Part shown: positions 50,645 to 58,078 of the stretch, in pieces
Layout: each line of letters opens with the position of its first letter
Position numbering within the stretch: the first letter of the stretch is position 1
Assembly (NCBI RefSeq): GCF_001613205.1
Contig: NZ_BDBX01000049.1
Location: 1-64,000, forward strand
Direction: 5' to 3'
Source of the DNA: Nocardia sienata NBRC 100364
GTDB lineage: Bacteria > Actinomycetota > Actinomycetes > Mycobacteriales > Mycobacteriaceae
Length of the DNA stretch: 64,000 bases
Notes under the pieces: generated by a model
Told to the model about the DNA's origin: nothing
The model's database searches: none
What the model saw: the letters and a program-made list of their open reading frames with translations, nothing else
Position numbers and translations under genes: made by a program

Positions 50645-50913
50645 TGAAAGCCGATATCCATCCCGATTACCATCCCGTCGTCTTCGAGGACGCGAGTACC
50701 GGGGCCCGGTTCCTGACCCGTTCCACGGCCACCGGCGACCGGTCGGTCACCTGGACCGACGGCAATACCTATCCGCTGCTGACGGTGGACGTCACCGCGG
50801 ATTCGCACCCCTTCTGGACCGGCGCGCACCGCGTGCTCGATACCCAGGGGCGCGTGGAGAAATTCGAACGCAGATACGGCCGGCGTGCCGGGCGGACCCG
50901 GAAGGAGCACTGA
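50644..50913 (+). CDS. rpmE: Ribosomal protein bL31 type B, zinc-independent
   Basis: This 89-residue protein starts MKADIHPDYHPVVFEDAST and includes HPFWTGAHRVLDTQGRVEKFERRYG. It is the type-B bL31 without cysteines. Its ATG overlaps the mrf stop (TGATG), with AAGGAGAGG as RBS. It replaces zinc-binding L31 during zinc limitation, under the same Zur-like box as mrf. Confidence 0.96.
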   Translation: MKADIHPDYHPVVFEDASTGARFLTRSTATGDRSVTWTDGNTYPLLTVDVTADSHPFWTGAHRVLDTQGRVEKFERRYGRRAGRTRKEH

Positions 50914-50914
50914 G

Positions 50915-51088
50915 ATGGCGGTACCGAAGCGGAGGATGTCGCGGTCCAATACCCGTAGTCGCCGAGCGAACTGGAAGGCCACGCCGCCGGATCTGGTCCC
51001 GGTCACGGTGGACGGTGTGGTGCATCGGGTGCCGCGGCGATTGGTCGAGGCCGCCCGGCGTGGCCTGCTGGACTTGAAACGCCGGTAA
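50915..51088 (+). CDS. rpmF: Ribosomal protein bL32, zinc-independent
   Basis: This 57-residue bL32 starts AVPKRRMSRSNTRSRRANWK and ends LVEAARRGLLDLKRR, with no cysteines. It starts one nt after rpmE with GGAAGGAG upstream. It is the third gene of the plus-strand Zur operon. In M. tuberculosis rpmF also lies close to mprAB, so the neighbourhood is partly conserved. Confidence 0.95.
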   Translation: MAVPKRRMSRSNTRSRRANWKATPPDLVPVTVDGVVHRVPRRLVEAARRGLLDLKRR

Positions 51089-51279
51089 CCTGTCAGGCCC
51101 CCTAGATGCGAAATACACTCGGCGACAGTCGTATCCGGTCGGAAGCGCGGACAGGGAGAGCGGCTCGGGCAAATATTTCGCAACCATGATCATGACCTCT
51201 ACCTGGACTGATCGGGTGCTGGGCGGTTGCGAGTCGAAGCCGGGTGCGGTACCGCTATTTCGGAGACCTATGCGGTGAA

Positions 51280-51298
51280 TGCCGCAAAAAATGCGGCA
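51280..51298 (+). terminator. Hairpin downstream of rpmF
   Basis: TGCCGCA-AAAAA-TGCGGCA forms a 7-bp stem about 190 nt after rpmF. An upstream TGCGG (51271-51275) could instead pair with CCGCA (51282-51286), giving a mutually exclusive fold. Confidence 0.4.
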
Positions 51299-51325
51299 GA
51301 CTACTGCTTTATCGGTCCATACCGG

Positions 51326-51703
51326 TTATCCTCGTGCGTGAGGGCGGGTCTCCCAGAGATGGGAGACCCGCTCATCGCCAATTTCGGGGGCTTTCGCCTC
51401 GATTCCCGCGGGTGACTCCGCCCCCTGTCGCGAGTCGCATTCCGCCGTGAGCGCCTGCGCGATATCGCCCACCTGTCGCAGAAGCGCCAGGGCGAGCGCG
51501 GCCGGTAGCAACAGCAGCGATACCGGCCACGGCAACTCCACCCGCTCGGGCCGGTCCGCCCCGGCCGCGAAATCGGCGAGGGTGGCTTCCATTTCGCTGA
51601 TCTCGACCCGCAGTTCCGATACCTCGGAGCGCAGACCGCACACCTGGGCCCACAGCTCCCGCAGGAGCTTCTCCTGATCGGAGGGCACTGTTTCGGTTCC
51701 CAC
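51326..51703 (-). CDS. Coiled-coil membrane protein, last gene of conservon operon
   Basis: This 125-residue protein has an N-terminal heptad-like coiled coil (LLRELWAQVCGLRSEVSELRVEISEMEATLADF). A membrane-prone segment follows (LPWPVSLLLLPAALALALL), then a charged tail. The GTG at 51703 is 5 nt after the MHYT-like gene stop, so it belongs to the same transcript. Its 3' end contains a 12-bp inverted repeat (51344-51355 with 51360-51371) that probably terminates both this operon and the opposing ribosomal operon. I do not recognise a function. Confidence 0.72.
   Translation of the reverse strand: MGTETVPSDQEKLLRELWAQVCGLRSEVSELRVEISEMEATLADFAAGADRPERVELPWPVSLLLLPAALALALLRQVGDIAQALTAECDSRQGAESPAGIEAKAPEIGDERVSHLWETRPHARG
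51344..51371. terminator. Bidirectional terminator embedded in a coding 3' end
   Basis: GCGGGTCTCCCA pairs with TGGGAGACCCGC (12 bp, 4-nt loop). It lies inside the last codons of the coiled-coil gene on the minus strand and downstream of the mrf-rpmE-rpmF operon on the plus strand. Confidence 0.65.
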
Positions 51704-51708
51704 CCGGA

Positions 51709-52620
51709 TCAGCGCGCCGGTTCCGGCAACGGCTGAGCCCGCTGCGCGAGCGCCGCCGCCGCATTGGGCCGGGCGGCGGGCCGGATCTGCTCGTCCGCCG
51801 GAAACACACCACCGTTACCGCCTGCCGGGCCGCCGGCATCGGCCGCACCGGGCTTCGTGGCGCGGGGGGTATCGTCGGGTCGCTCCGGCGCCACCAGCAC
51901 CGCGGTGATCGGAACGGCCAGCGCCAGCAGGCCGATGACGAACATCGGAAAGGCGTAGCCGAACAGTTCCATGCCCTGCGCGGGTTCGGCATCGGGGTCG
52001 AAACGGAATTCCAGGGCGGCGACACCGGTGAAGTAGACGGCCGCCACGCCCGCACCGAACATCGCGATCGACCCGACCCGGGCGGCGGGGAAGCGGAACC
52101 GCTGGAAGAGGAACACACACAGCGAGGAAGCGGTCACCACGACGATGATCGCGACGACGAAGAGCCCGATGTTCAGCGAGACCGAACCTTGGATATCGAT
52201 CGAGGTGAGCTGCAGCCACAGCATGATCCCGAATCCGAGACCGAGCCCGGCCGCCGCGTTCACCATACGTTTGACCTCGAACTCCCGACCGGCGAGCAGC
52301 AGGCCGAGGAAGACCGCGGCGACGGCGAACACCAGGGACAATGTCAGGTCCGAGATGTCGTAGCGCAGAATGTGGCCCGGAATGGAGATACCCAGCATCG
52401 AGACGGTGCTGGCCAGCCAGACCCCGATACCGCCGATGGACACCGCGGCGGCGGCTACCCAGACCGGGCGGAACCGGACCGAACGGCGTCCGTTCACCGC
52501 GCACGCCAGGCCCACGAACATCCCGACCGCCGACACCCCGAAGGTGAGCAGGGTCAGCCAGTAGCCCATGGTGAACAGATCGGCGGTCTCGACCGTTTCC
52601 GCGGCCAGCACCTCAACCAT
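51709..52620 (-). CDS. MHYT-domain-like integral membrane sensor protein (degenerate)
   Basis: This 303-residue polytopic protein has about seven helices and a disordered Pro/Ala-rich tail (~235-303). The layout (FTMGYWLTLLTFGVSAVG start, SIGGIGVWLAS, GFGIMLWLQ, AAVYFTG) matches bacterial MHYT proteins, which bind copper or gas through repeated Met-His-Tyr-Thr motifs. Here all three Met-His pairs are replaced (Ala70-Ser71, Trp135-Leu136, Val195-Tyr196). Metal binding is therefore probably lost. It overlaps cvnD by 8 nt and lies within the conservon operon, suggesting a membrane input or platform for the G protein. Confidence 0.75.
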   Translation of the reverse strand: MVEVLAAETVETADLFTMGYWLTLLTFGVSAVGMFVGLACAVNGRRSVRFRPVWVAAAAVSIGGIGVWLASTVSMLGISIPGHILRYDISDLTLSLVFAVAAVFLGLLLAGREFEVKRMVNAAAGLGLGFGIMLWLQLTSIDIQGSVSLNIGLFVVAIIVVVTASSLCVFLFQRFRFPAARVGSIAMFGAGVAAVYFTGVAALEFRFDPDAEPAQGMELFGYAFPMFVIGLLALAVPITAVLVAPERPDDTPRATKPGAADAGGPAGGNGGVFPADEQIRPAARPNAAAALAQRAQPLPEPAR

Positions 52621-53245
52621 GCCGGGCGACTCCCTCGTATTCCTGAGCCTTCAAACGGTTGATCGCGTACTCGGTGACGGCGGCCAGCGCCTGCCGGACC
52701 TCTTTCGCGTCACGGGCGTCGATATCCACGATCGGCACACCCTCGCGCACCGACAGTGCCTCGCGCAGTTCGGCCATCGCGAACCGCGGCGAGTTCGGAA
52801 ACCGGTTGACCGCGATCAGGAACGGCAGATTGCGGGCCTCGAAGAAGTCGACGGCCGCGAAACTGTCCTCCAGCCGGCGGGCGTCCACCAGCACCACCGC
52901 GCCGATGGCGCCGCGGATGAGGTCGTCCCACATGAACCAGAACCGGCGCTGACCGGGCGTGCCGAACAGGTACAGCGTCAGGTTGCCCGGGAGAATGATT
53001 CTACCGAAATCCATTGCGACAGTTGTGGTCTGCTTGTTCGGGGTGTCGTCGAGATTGTCGACGCCGTCGGAGAAGCTGGTGACCATCGCTTCCGTACGCA
53101 GCGGCACGATCTCCGAGACCGCACCCACGAAAGTTGTTTTGCCCGCGCCGAATCCGCCGGCGACGACGATCTTGGTCGACGCGACCCGGGTTTCGGTATC
53201 GGCCGCACCGCCACCCTGGTTCTTGCTAAAGGGCTCGGAGTCCAC
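52613..53245 (-). CDS. cvnD: Conservon GTP/ATP-binding protein CvnD
   Basis: This 210-residue small GTPase-like protein has Walker A GGFGAGKTT, a FGTPGQRRF switch II-like motif and NRFPNS near the G4 position. In conservons CvnD is the switch of a membrane complex with CvnA-C, resembling eukaryotic G-protein-coupled systems. The reading frame overlaps cvnC by 20 nt and the MHYT-like gene by 8 nt. The N-terminal ~20 residues are flexible. All catalytic motifs appear intact. Confidence 0.92.
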   Translation of the reverse strand: MDSEPFSKNQGGGAADTETRVASTKIVVAGGFGAGKTTFVGAVSEIVPLRTEAMVTSFSDGVDNLDDTPNKQTTTVAMDFGRIILPGNLTLYLFGTPGQRRFWFMWDDLIRGAIGAVVLVDARRLEDSFAAVDFFEARNLPFLIAVNRFPNSPRFAMAELREALSVREGVPIVDIDARDAKEVRQALAAVTEYAINRLKAQEYEGVARHG

Positions 53246-53735
53246 GCAATGTCCTCTCCATCAGCGACCGGCGTTCGTCGTAACTCGCCTGCTCGGTCAA
53301 AGTCGAATGCACTCGCAGGTTGCCGTCCACGACGAGATCACCGATGACGACGCGGACCATACCGAGCGGGCGATCGAGATGCGCGGCGATTTCGGCAACC
53401 GACAGCTGGTGGGTACCGAGCCGGAGGATCTCGGCTCGGATGTCACCGGACGGCCAATCGAATTGTGCATGATAGGAGATGGTTTCGATAACCGCCTCCA
53501 TCGGCAGATCCACTGCCGGCTGGGTCCGGCCGGCGGTGATCGCGTAGGGGCGGACACGTCCGGCCCGGCGCGGACTGCTCGGTTGCGCAGGAGCGCTGAA
53601 CCGATAGGCACCGGTGTTGTACTGCGAGGAACCGGGTCCGAAGTTCTGTGCGCCCGGACCGTAGTTCCGATCCGGGGAGCCGAATCCGGTTCCGCCGGTG
53701 TGTGATTCGGGCGTTCCTTGGCCGAATTGGGACAT
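53226..53735 (-). CDS. cvnC: Conservon DUF742 protein CvnC
   Basis: This 169-residue protein has a Gly/Asn/Tyr-rich N-terminal third (~1-60). A DUF742 winged-helix-like domain follows: VRPYAITAGRTQPAVDLPMEA, then LSVAEIAAHLDRPLGMVRVVIGDL. It starts at ATG 53735, 5 nt after cvnB, and overlaps cvnD by 20 nt. DUF742 proteins are thought to bridge the sensor kinase-like CvnA and the GTPase CvnD. Length and domain order are as in Streptomyces conservons. Confidence 0.9.
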   Translation of the reverse strand: MSQFGQGTPESHTGGTGFGSPDRNYGPGAQNFGPGSSQYNTGAYRFSAPAQPSSPRRAGRVRPYAITAGRTQPAVDLPMEAVIETISYHAQFDWPSGDIRAEILRLGTHQLSVAEIAAHLDRPLGMVRVVIGDLVVDGNLRVHSTLTEQASYDERRSLMERTLRGLRAL

Positions 53736-53740
53736 GGTGC

Positions 53741-54151
53741 TCAGACGGTGGATCGGGCGGTCGCGCTGACGACCGAACCCACGCGATCGACCAGCAGGGC
53801 CATCTCGTAGCCGATCCGGCCGATATCGTGCTGCTTGTTGGCGAGTACCGCGATATGCGAGCCGTTGCCGACGCTCATCACCAGTAGGTAGCCGCGCTGC
53901 ATCTCCACGATCGACTGCATCACCTTGCCGCCGTCGAACAATTGGGCCGCGCCGGTGGAGAGACTGGCCAGACCCGCGGTCACCGCGGCCAGCTGTTCGG
54001 CCCGGTCGGCGGGCAGATGGGGGCTCACAGCTTGCAGCAGGCCGTCCGCGGAGACCAGGACGGCATGGGAGACACCCGGCACGTCCCGGGTGAATCTGGC
54101 GACCAGCCAGTTCAGGTTCTCGTCCGTGCTGCTCTTCGGGTCGTCGGTCAT
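53741..54151 (-). CDS. cvnB: Conservon Roadblock/LC7 protein CvnB
   Basis: This 136-residue protein is entirely a roadblock/LC7 domain (LNWLVARFTRDVPGVSHAVLVS, AVTAGLASLSTGAAQLF, LLVMSVGNGSHIAVLANK). Such proteins bind and regulate small GTPases. Here the partner is CvnD. The ATG overlaps the cvnA stop by 4 nt. The end (IGYEMALLVDRVG) is typical of the family. Confidence 0.92.
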   Translation of the reverse strand: MTDDPKSSTDENLNWLVARFTRDVPGVSHAVLVSADGLLQAVSPHLPADRAEQLAAVTAGLASLSTGAAQLFDGGKVMQSIVEMQRGYLLVMSVGNGSHIAVLANKQHDIGRIGYEMALLVDRVGSVVSATARSTV

Positions 54152-56949
54152 GCAAGCCCTCCGTCATTGTTCTGCGCGTCGGCCCGCCCACTGCGGACCC
54201 CGCTCAGGTGTCTGGTCAGATTGCTCCGGATTTCCGCCGGGTCCCGCGGGGCCTCGTCTTCGACGGGGGTGAGCCCGCCGGGTACGAGCTGCGCGCCCGG
54301 TCGGCGGATGGGGAGCCCGTTCGCGGTCTTGGAGTCCGAGCTCGGCTTGGCGGCGTCCTCCGCGGCCAGCCAGCCGATATCGGCGGGAGTGGTCCAGTCC
54401 TGGCGCGGCTCGTCCGCAGTGGTGGCCGGCTCGACCAACCATTCCGAGACCATACGCTGGTAGATCGGAGTGGGGGTTTCGCCGCCGACCGGTTGGAGCC
54501 GCGAGGAAGTGGTCGTGGACGTCACCGGCTCGTCGCGGCGCGTCTCGGAACGGCCGAACGGGTCGTCGTGGTCCATACCCGGCCGCCGGATCGGCAGGCC
54601 GGAGCGGGCGGTGACCGCCGGCGGCTCCGGGTCGGACTTCGGCCGGTCCTCCGGTGTCGGGTCCTCGACCGGAGCCGGGAAGGGCTGGGACTTGTGGGTT
54701 TCCGACCACAGCCCGGTGGGCGGCTCGTCTGCTTCCGGAGTATCCGGGACCGGATCGAAGGCCGAGAAGGTGTCGCGGGATCCACTGCCGTTCGCCGTGT
54801 CCTTGCCGATGGCCGCGGGGCCGTGCGTGGACGGGCGGCGCTGCGGCAGACCGGTGGATGTGGTGCCGAAACTCGAGGTCATGGGCGCAGGGGTGAGCGG
54901 CCGCGCCGCGGGGAGATCGGTCCGCGAGGTCCACGAATCCGAGGACGGCAGATCGGGTACCGGGGTCAGCTGCCGCGGCGCCGGCGGCGGGGGGAGCGGG
55001 GGCAGCTGGGAGGTGTGCTGCAATTGCGGCGGGGGCGCGGAGAGATCGGCGGTGAGGGTGTTCGAGTCGTCGGATCCGGTGTCGGGTGAGATCAGCAGGC
55101 CCGGCAAGTGCAGGCTGGCGGTGATACCGGGCTGCTGTGCCATGGTCGAGGTACGTCGCAGACCCACGGTGATCTGATGCCGTTTGGCCAGCCGGCCGAC
55201 AACGAAAAGACCCATGCGGCGTGCGGTTTCGACATTGATCTCACCGCCGGAGGCCAGGCGCGCATTGGCGGCCTGCAGATCCTCGGTGGCCATACCCAGT
55301 CCCCGGTCGGTGATCTCGATGAGGTACCCGCCGTCCACCGCGCGGGAGACGGTCACCGCCACCGGTGTATTGGGCGGGGAGTACCGCAGCGCATTGTCGA
55401 TGACCTCCGCGAGCAGGTGTTCGATATCGACCGCGGGCTCGCCGGCGACCACACCCTCGGGTACATGACCGATCTCGACCCGTTGATAGTCCTCGACCTG
55501 GGAAACCGCACTCCACAGCATATCCGAGAGCTGGACCGGTTCGAGCTGGCCGCGACGCAGTGCGGTACCGGCCAGCACGAGCAGATTGTCACCATTGCGC
55601 CGCATTCGAGTGGCGAGATGGTCGAGCCGGAACAGACTCTGCAGACGTTTCGGATCCTCTTCGTCGTGCTCGAGATCCTCGATGATGCCGAGTTGCTGTT
55701 CGACCAGCGACTGGCTGCGCCGGGACAGGGTCTCGAACATGTTGCCGATCTGCACACGGAGACGGGCCTGGTCGGCGGCCAGGTTGAGGGCCTGCTGGTG
55801 CATTTCGTCCACCGCGCGGGCGAGCTGGCCGATCTCCTCGGTGCCCTGGACGCCGACCGGTTCGATCTCCGGGGTGTCGGCGCCACCGCGGACCTGCTCG
55901 AGTTCTTCGGGAAGGCGCACATGGGCCACTTCCAGAGCGTCGCGGCGCAATCGGCGCACCGGGACGACCAGGGTCCGGGCGACCGCGAGCGCGAGGGTCA
56001 GACCGCCGAGCAGGGCGGTGATGAGCAGAGCGGTTTCGCGCAGCGCGCTGTTCTGGGCGGAGACGGTCGCATGGTGCAGCGCGCCGTTGATGGTGGCGAT
56101 CAGTTGGTCGGTGGTGACCTGGTAGGCCCGGGAGCTGGTGTCGAGGGATTTCAGCGCGGCGGGATCGGTCATCGCGCCCTGGGTGCCCTGGCTGAAGATC
56201 GCCAGGCGGGTCTGCACCGCGTCCAGGAGCGGTCGCATATTGCCGGCCACATCCGGCATGATCTGTCCGTACTGGTGGATCATGGTGAGTTCGGCGCCAC
56301 CGGAGGTGAGCACCCGGGCGCGCATGGCCGGGTTGTCCTCGGCGGTGGGCGAACTGATCACCAGACGCTGCGCGGTCAGCGACCGCCTTGCGTTCTGGAT
56401 GGCGCTCACCTGCAGGAAGTAGCGCTGGATCGAGAGGTCCTCGACGGTGGGCGACTGGGCGAGCGCGTTACCGATCCGGACCGCGATCTCGTCGGCCTGG
56501 TCGCCCACCATGGCGGGCGATCCGTTGCTGAGGCCGCTGCGCATCGTGCTGCCGATGGTGAGTGCCGAGGACAGCTCGCGGGAGACATCCGGCCGGATCT
56601 GGTTGGAGTCCAGTGCCCTTTCCAGAGTTTCGTGGGCCGCGTCGAAACCGGCGAGGGCCGCGGAGGCCCGCGGGTCGCGGTTGTCCGCCCAGCCGGCGGT
56701 CGCGGTGACCGCGAGGTGTTCGGCGGCGGCGTTGTAGCCGACGATGGGCGCGATGATGCGGGACTGGCCGGTCGCGGCCTCGAGCTGTTCCAGGGTGCGT
56801 AGCTCGTTGTTGATCCGTAGCACCGCGAATAGGGTCGCCAGGACGACCGGCAGGACCAGGACGATGCCGACCTTGCGGGTGACCGACCAGTTGGACAGGC
56901 TGAATTGCCACGGTCGCGGGGTTTCCATCCGCCTCTGTCGCCTCCGCAT
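54148..56949 (-). CDS. cvnA: Conservon sensor histidine kinase-like protein CvnA
   Basis: The protein is about 933 residues. It has a short basic cytoplasmic N-terminus, one membrane helix (VGIVLVLPVVLATLFAVL) and a large extracytoplasmic nitrate-sensor-like helical domain (~50-310). A second helix (ETALLITALLGGLTLALAVA) leads to HAMP (~335-400), a dimerization segment with LDHLATRMRRN, and HATPase_c (DNALRYSPPNTP, ITDRGLGMA). A ~300-residue Pro/Ser/Thr-rich disordered tail ends it. It is the sensor of the cvnABCD complex and probably signals through CvnD rather than a response regulator. Start ATG 56949 (or GTG 56952) with AAGAGG upstream. Confidence 0.9.
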   Translation of the reverse strand: MRRRQRRMETPRPWQFSLSNWSVTRKVGIVLVLPVVLATLFAVLRINNELRTLEQLEAATGQSRIIAPIVGYNAAAEHLAVTATAGWADNRDPRASAALAGFDAAHETLERALDSNQIRPDVSRELSSALTIGSTMRSGLSNGSPAMVGDQADEIAVRIGNALAQSPTVEDLSIQRYFLQVSAIQNARRSLTAQRLVISSPTAEDNPAMRARVLTSGGAELTMIHQYGQIMPDVAGNMRPLLDAVQTRLAIFSQGTQGAMTDPAALKSLDTSSRAYQVTTDQLIATINGALHHATVSAQNSALRETALLITALLGGLTLALAVARTLVVPVRRLRRDALEVAHVRLPEELEQVRGGADTPEIEPVGVQGTEEIGQLARAVDEMHQQALNLAADQARLRVQIGNMFETLSRRSQSLVEQQLGIIEDLEHDEEDPKRLQSLFRLDHLATRMRRNGDNLLVLAGTALRRGQLEPVQLSDMLWSAVSQVEDYQRVEIGHVPEGVVAGEPAVDIEHLLAEVIDNALRYSPPNTPVAVTVSRAVDGGYLIEITDRGLGMATEDLQAANARLASGGEINVETARRMGLFVVGRLAKRHQITVGLRRTSTMAQQPGITASLHLPGLLISPDTGSDDSNTLTADLSAPPPQLQHTSQLPPLPPPPAPRQLTPVPDLPSSDSWTSRTDLPAARPLTPAPMTSSFGTTSTGLPQRRPSTHGPAAIGKDTANGSGSRDTFSAFDPVPDTPEADEPPTGLWSETHKSQPFPAPVEDPTPEDRPKSDPEPPAVTARSGLPIRRPGMDHDDPFGRSETRRDEPVTSTTTSSRLQPVGGETPTPIYQRMVSEWLVEPATTADEPRQDWTTPADIGWLAAEDAAKPSSDSKTANGLPIRRPGAQLVPGGLTPVEDEAPRDPAEIRSNLTRHLSGVRSGRADAQNNDGGLA

Positions 56950-57383
56950 CACGATCGACCTCTTTTGGCGCGTGGGCGTTTCAGTTATGATTCACTGCTG
57001 CACACCGAACCAACCGGAGGTCTAGTTTTTACCGATCGGAACATACCGTGCATGTTAGCGGCGGGCAATCGGGACGTTCAGACGGTTATACCGCGAATAA
57101 AGCAGATGTGGAACAGGTTTCGTGGCATATCACAGGGTGGTAATGGAACATCCGGTTGTCGGATGAATTCCCTGGTGAAGATGCCCGCGCGGGGGAACGT
57201 CGCGAGTTCGCCTTCATTGGGTCGACCGCTCCATACCTTCCCGTGAGGGGGAAGTTCGGCTCGATATTCTCACGCGCCCCGGCCCGCACCCGGAAAATTC
57301 GTCCGACGAAGCCGGTGGTCGGCGGGCTCGCGGTGCGGTGGCCCTCTCAGTAGCCTCTCAGTCGCTACCGTCAAACTGGTGTT
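56950..57383. other. Divergent intergenic region between conservon and mprA
   Basis: No gene is seen in these ~430 nt. The part next to the conservon is AT-rich (TTTCAGTTATGATTCACTG, CTAGTTTTTACC) and must contain the cvn promoter. The part near mprA has direct TCTCAG repeats (listed separately). Confidence 0.5.
57345..57361 (+). promoter_or_regulatory. MprA-type direct repeat upstream of mprA
   Basis: TCTCAG occurs at 57345-57350 and again at 57356-57361, start to start 11 nt, in the context CCTCTCAG-TAG-CCTCTCAG. It lies ~22 nt before the mprA ATG. The same repeat with the same period precedes pepD. MprA is known to bind loosely conserved tandem repeats and autoregulate. Confidence 0.6.
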
Positions 57384-58070
57384 ATGCGGATTCTGGTGGT
57401 CGACGACGATCGTGCCGTGCGGGAGTCACTGCGCCGGTCGCTGACCTTCAACGGGTACACCGTCGATCTCGCGGTGGACGGTATCGACGCTTTGGAGAAG
57501 GCGACCGCCGACCGCCCGGACGCATTGGTACTCGATGTCATGATGCCTCGACTGGACGGACTCGAAGTGTGCCGGCGGCTGCGCAGCACCGGAGACGATC
57601 TGCCCATCCTGGTGCTGACCGCGCGCGATTCGGTTTCCGAACGAGTGGCGGGCCTCGATGCCGGAGCCGACGACTACCTGCCCAAACCGTTCGCTCTGGA
57701 AGAGTTGCTGGCCCGGCTGCGCGCCCTGCTGCGCCGTCGCGCCCCGGACACCGGCGAGATCTCCGAGGCGATGCACTTCGCCGACCTCTCCCTCGACCCG
57801 GTCACCCGCGAGGTCGCCCGGGGTACGCGGTCGATCTCGCTGACCCGCACCGAGTTCTCCCTGCTCGAAATGCTCATGTCCAATCCGCGCCGGGTGCTGA
57901 CCCGCGGCCGGATACTCGAGGAGGTATGGGGCTACGACTTCCCGACCTCGGGTAACGCTCTGGAGGTCTATATCGGCTATCTCCGCCGGAAAACCGAGGC
58001 AGACGGCGAACCCCGCCTCATCCACACCGTGCGCGGGGTCGGCTACGTCCTGCGTGAAACTCCCCCGTAA
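57384..58070 (+). CDS. mprA: Response regulator MprA
   Basis: This 228-residue OmpR/PhoB-class regulator has a receiver domain with phosphoacceptor Asp51 (LVLDVMMPR), Thr79 and Lys101 (PKPF). The C-terminal winged helix runs FSLLEMLMSNPRRVLTR to YIGYLRRK. It responds to envelope stress and in mycobacteria controls sigB, sigE, pepD and itself. mprB follows 8 nt after its stop. The direct repeats upstream fit autoregulation. Confidence 0.95.
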   Translation: MRILVVDDDRAVRESLRRSLTFNGYTVDLAVDGIDALEKATADRPDALVLDVMMPRLDGLEVCRRLRSTGDDLPILVLTARDSVSERVAGLDAGADDYLPKPFALEELLARLRALLRRRAPDTGEISEAMHFADLSLDPVTREVARGTRSISLTRTEFSLLEMLMSNPRRVLTRGRILEEVWGYDFPTSGNALEVYIGYLRRKTEADGEPRLIHTVRGVGYVLRETPP

Positions 58071-58078
58071 GCGCGGAT

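Noticed and set aside
52145..52662. Plus-strand open frames within the MHYT-like gene
   Set aside because: Antisense shadows; the minus-strand product has coherent membrane helices and overlaps its operon neighbours.
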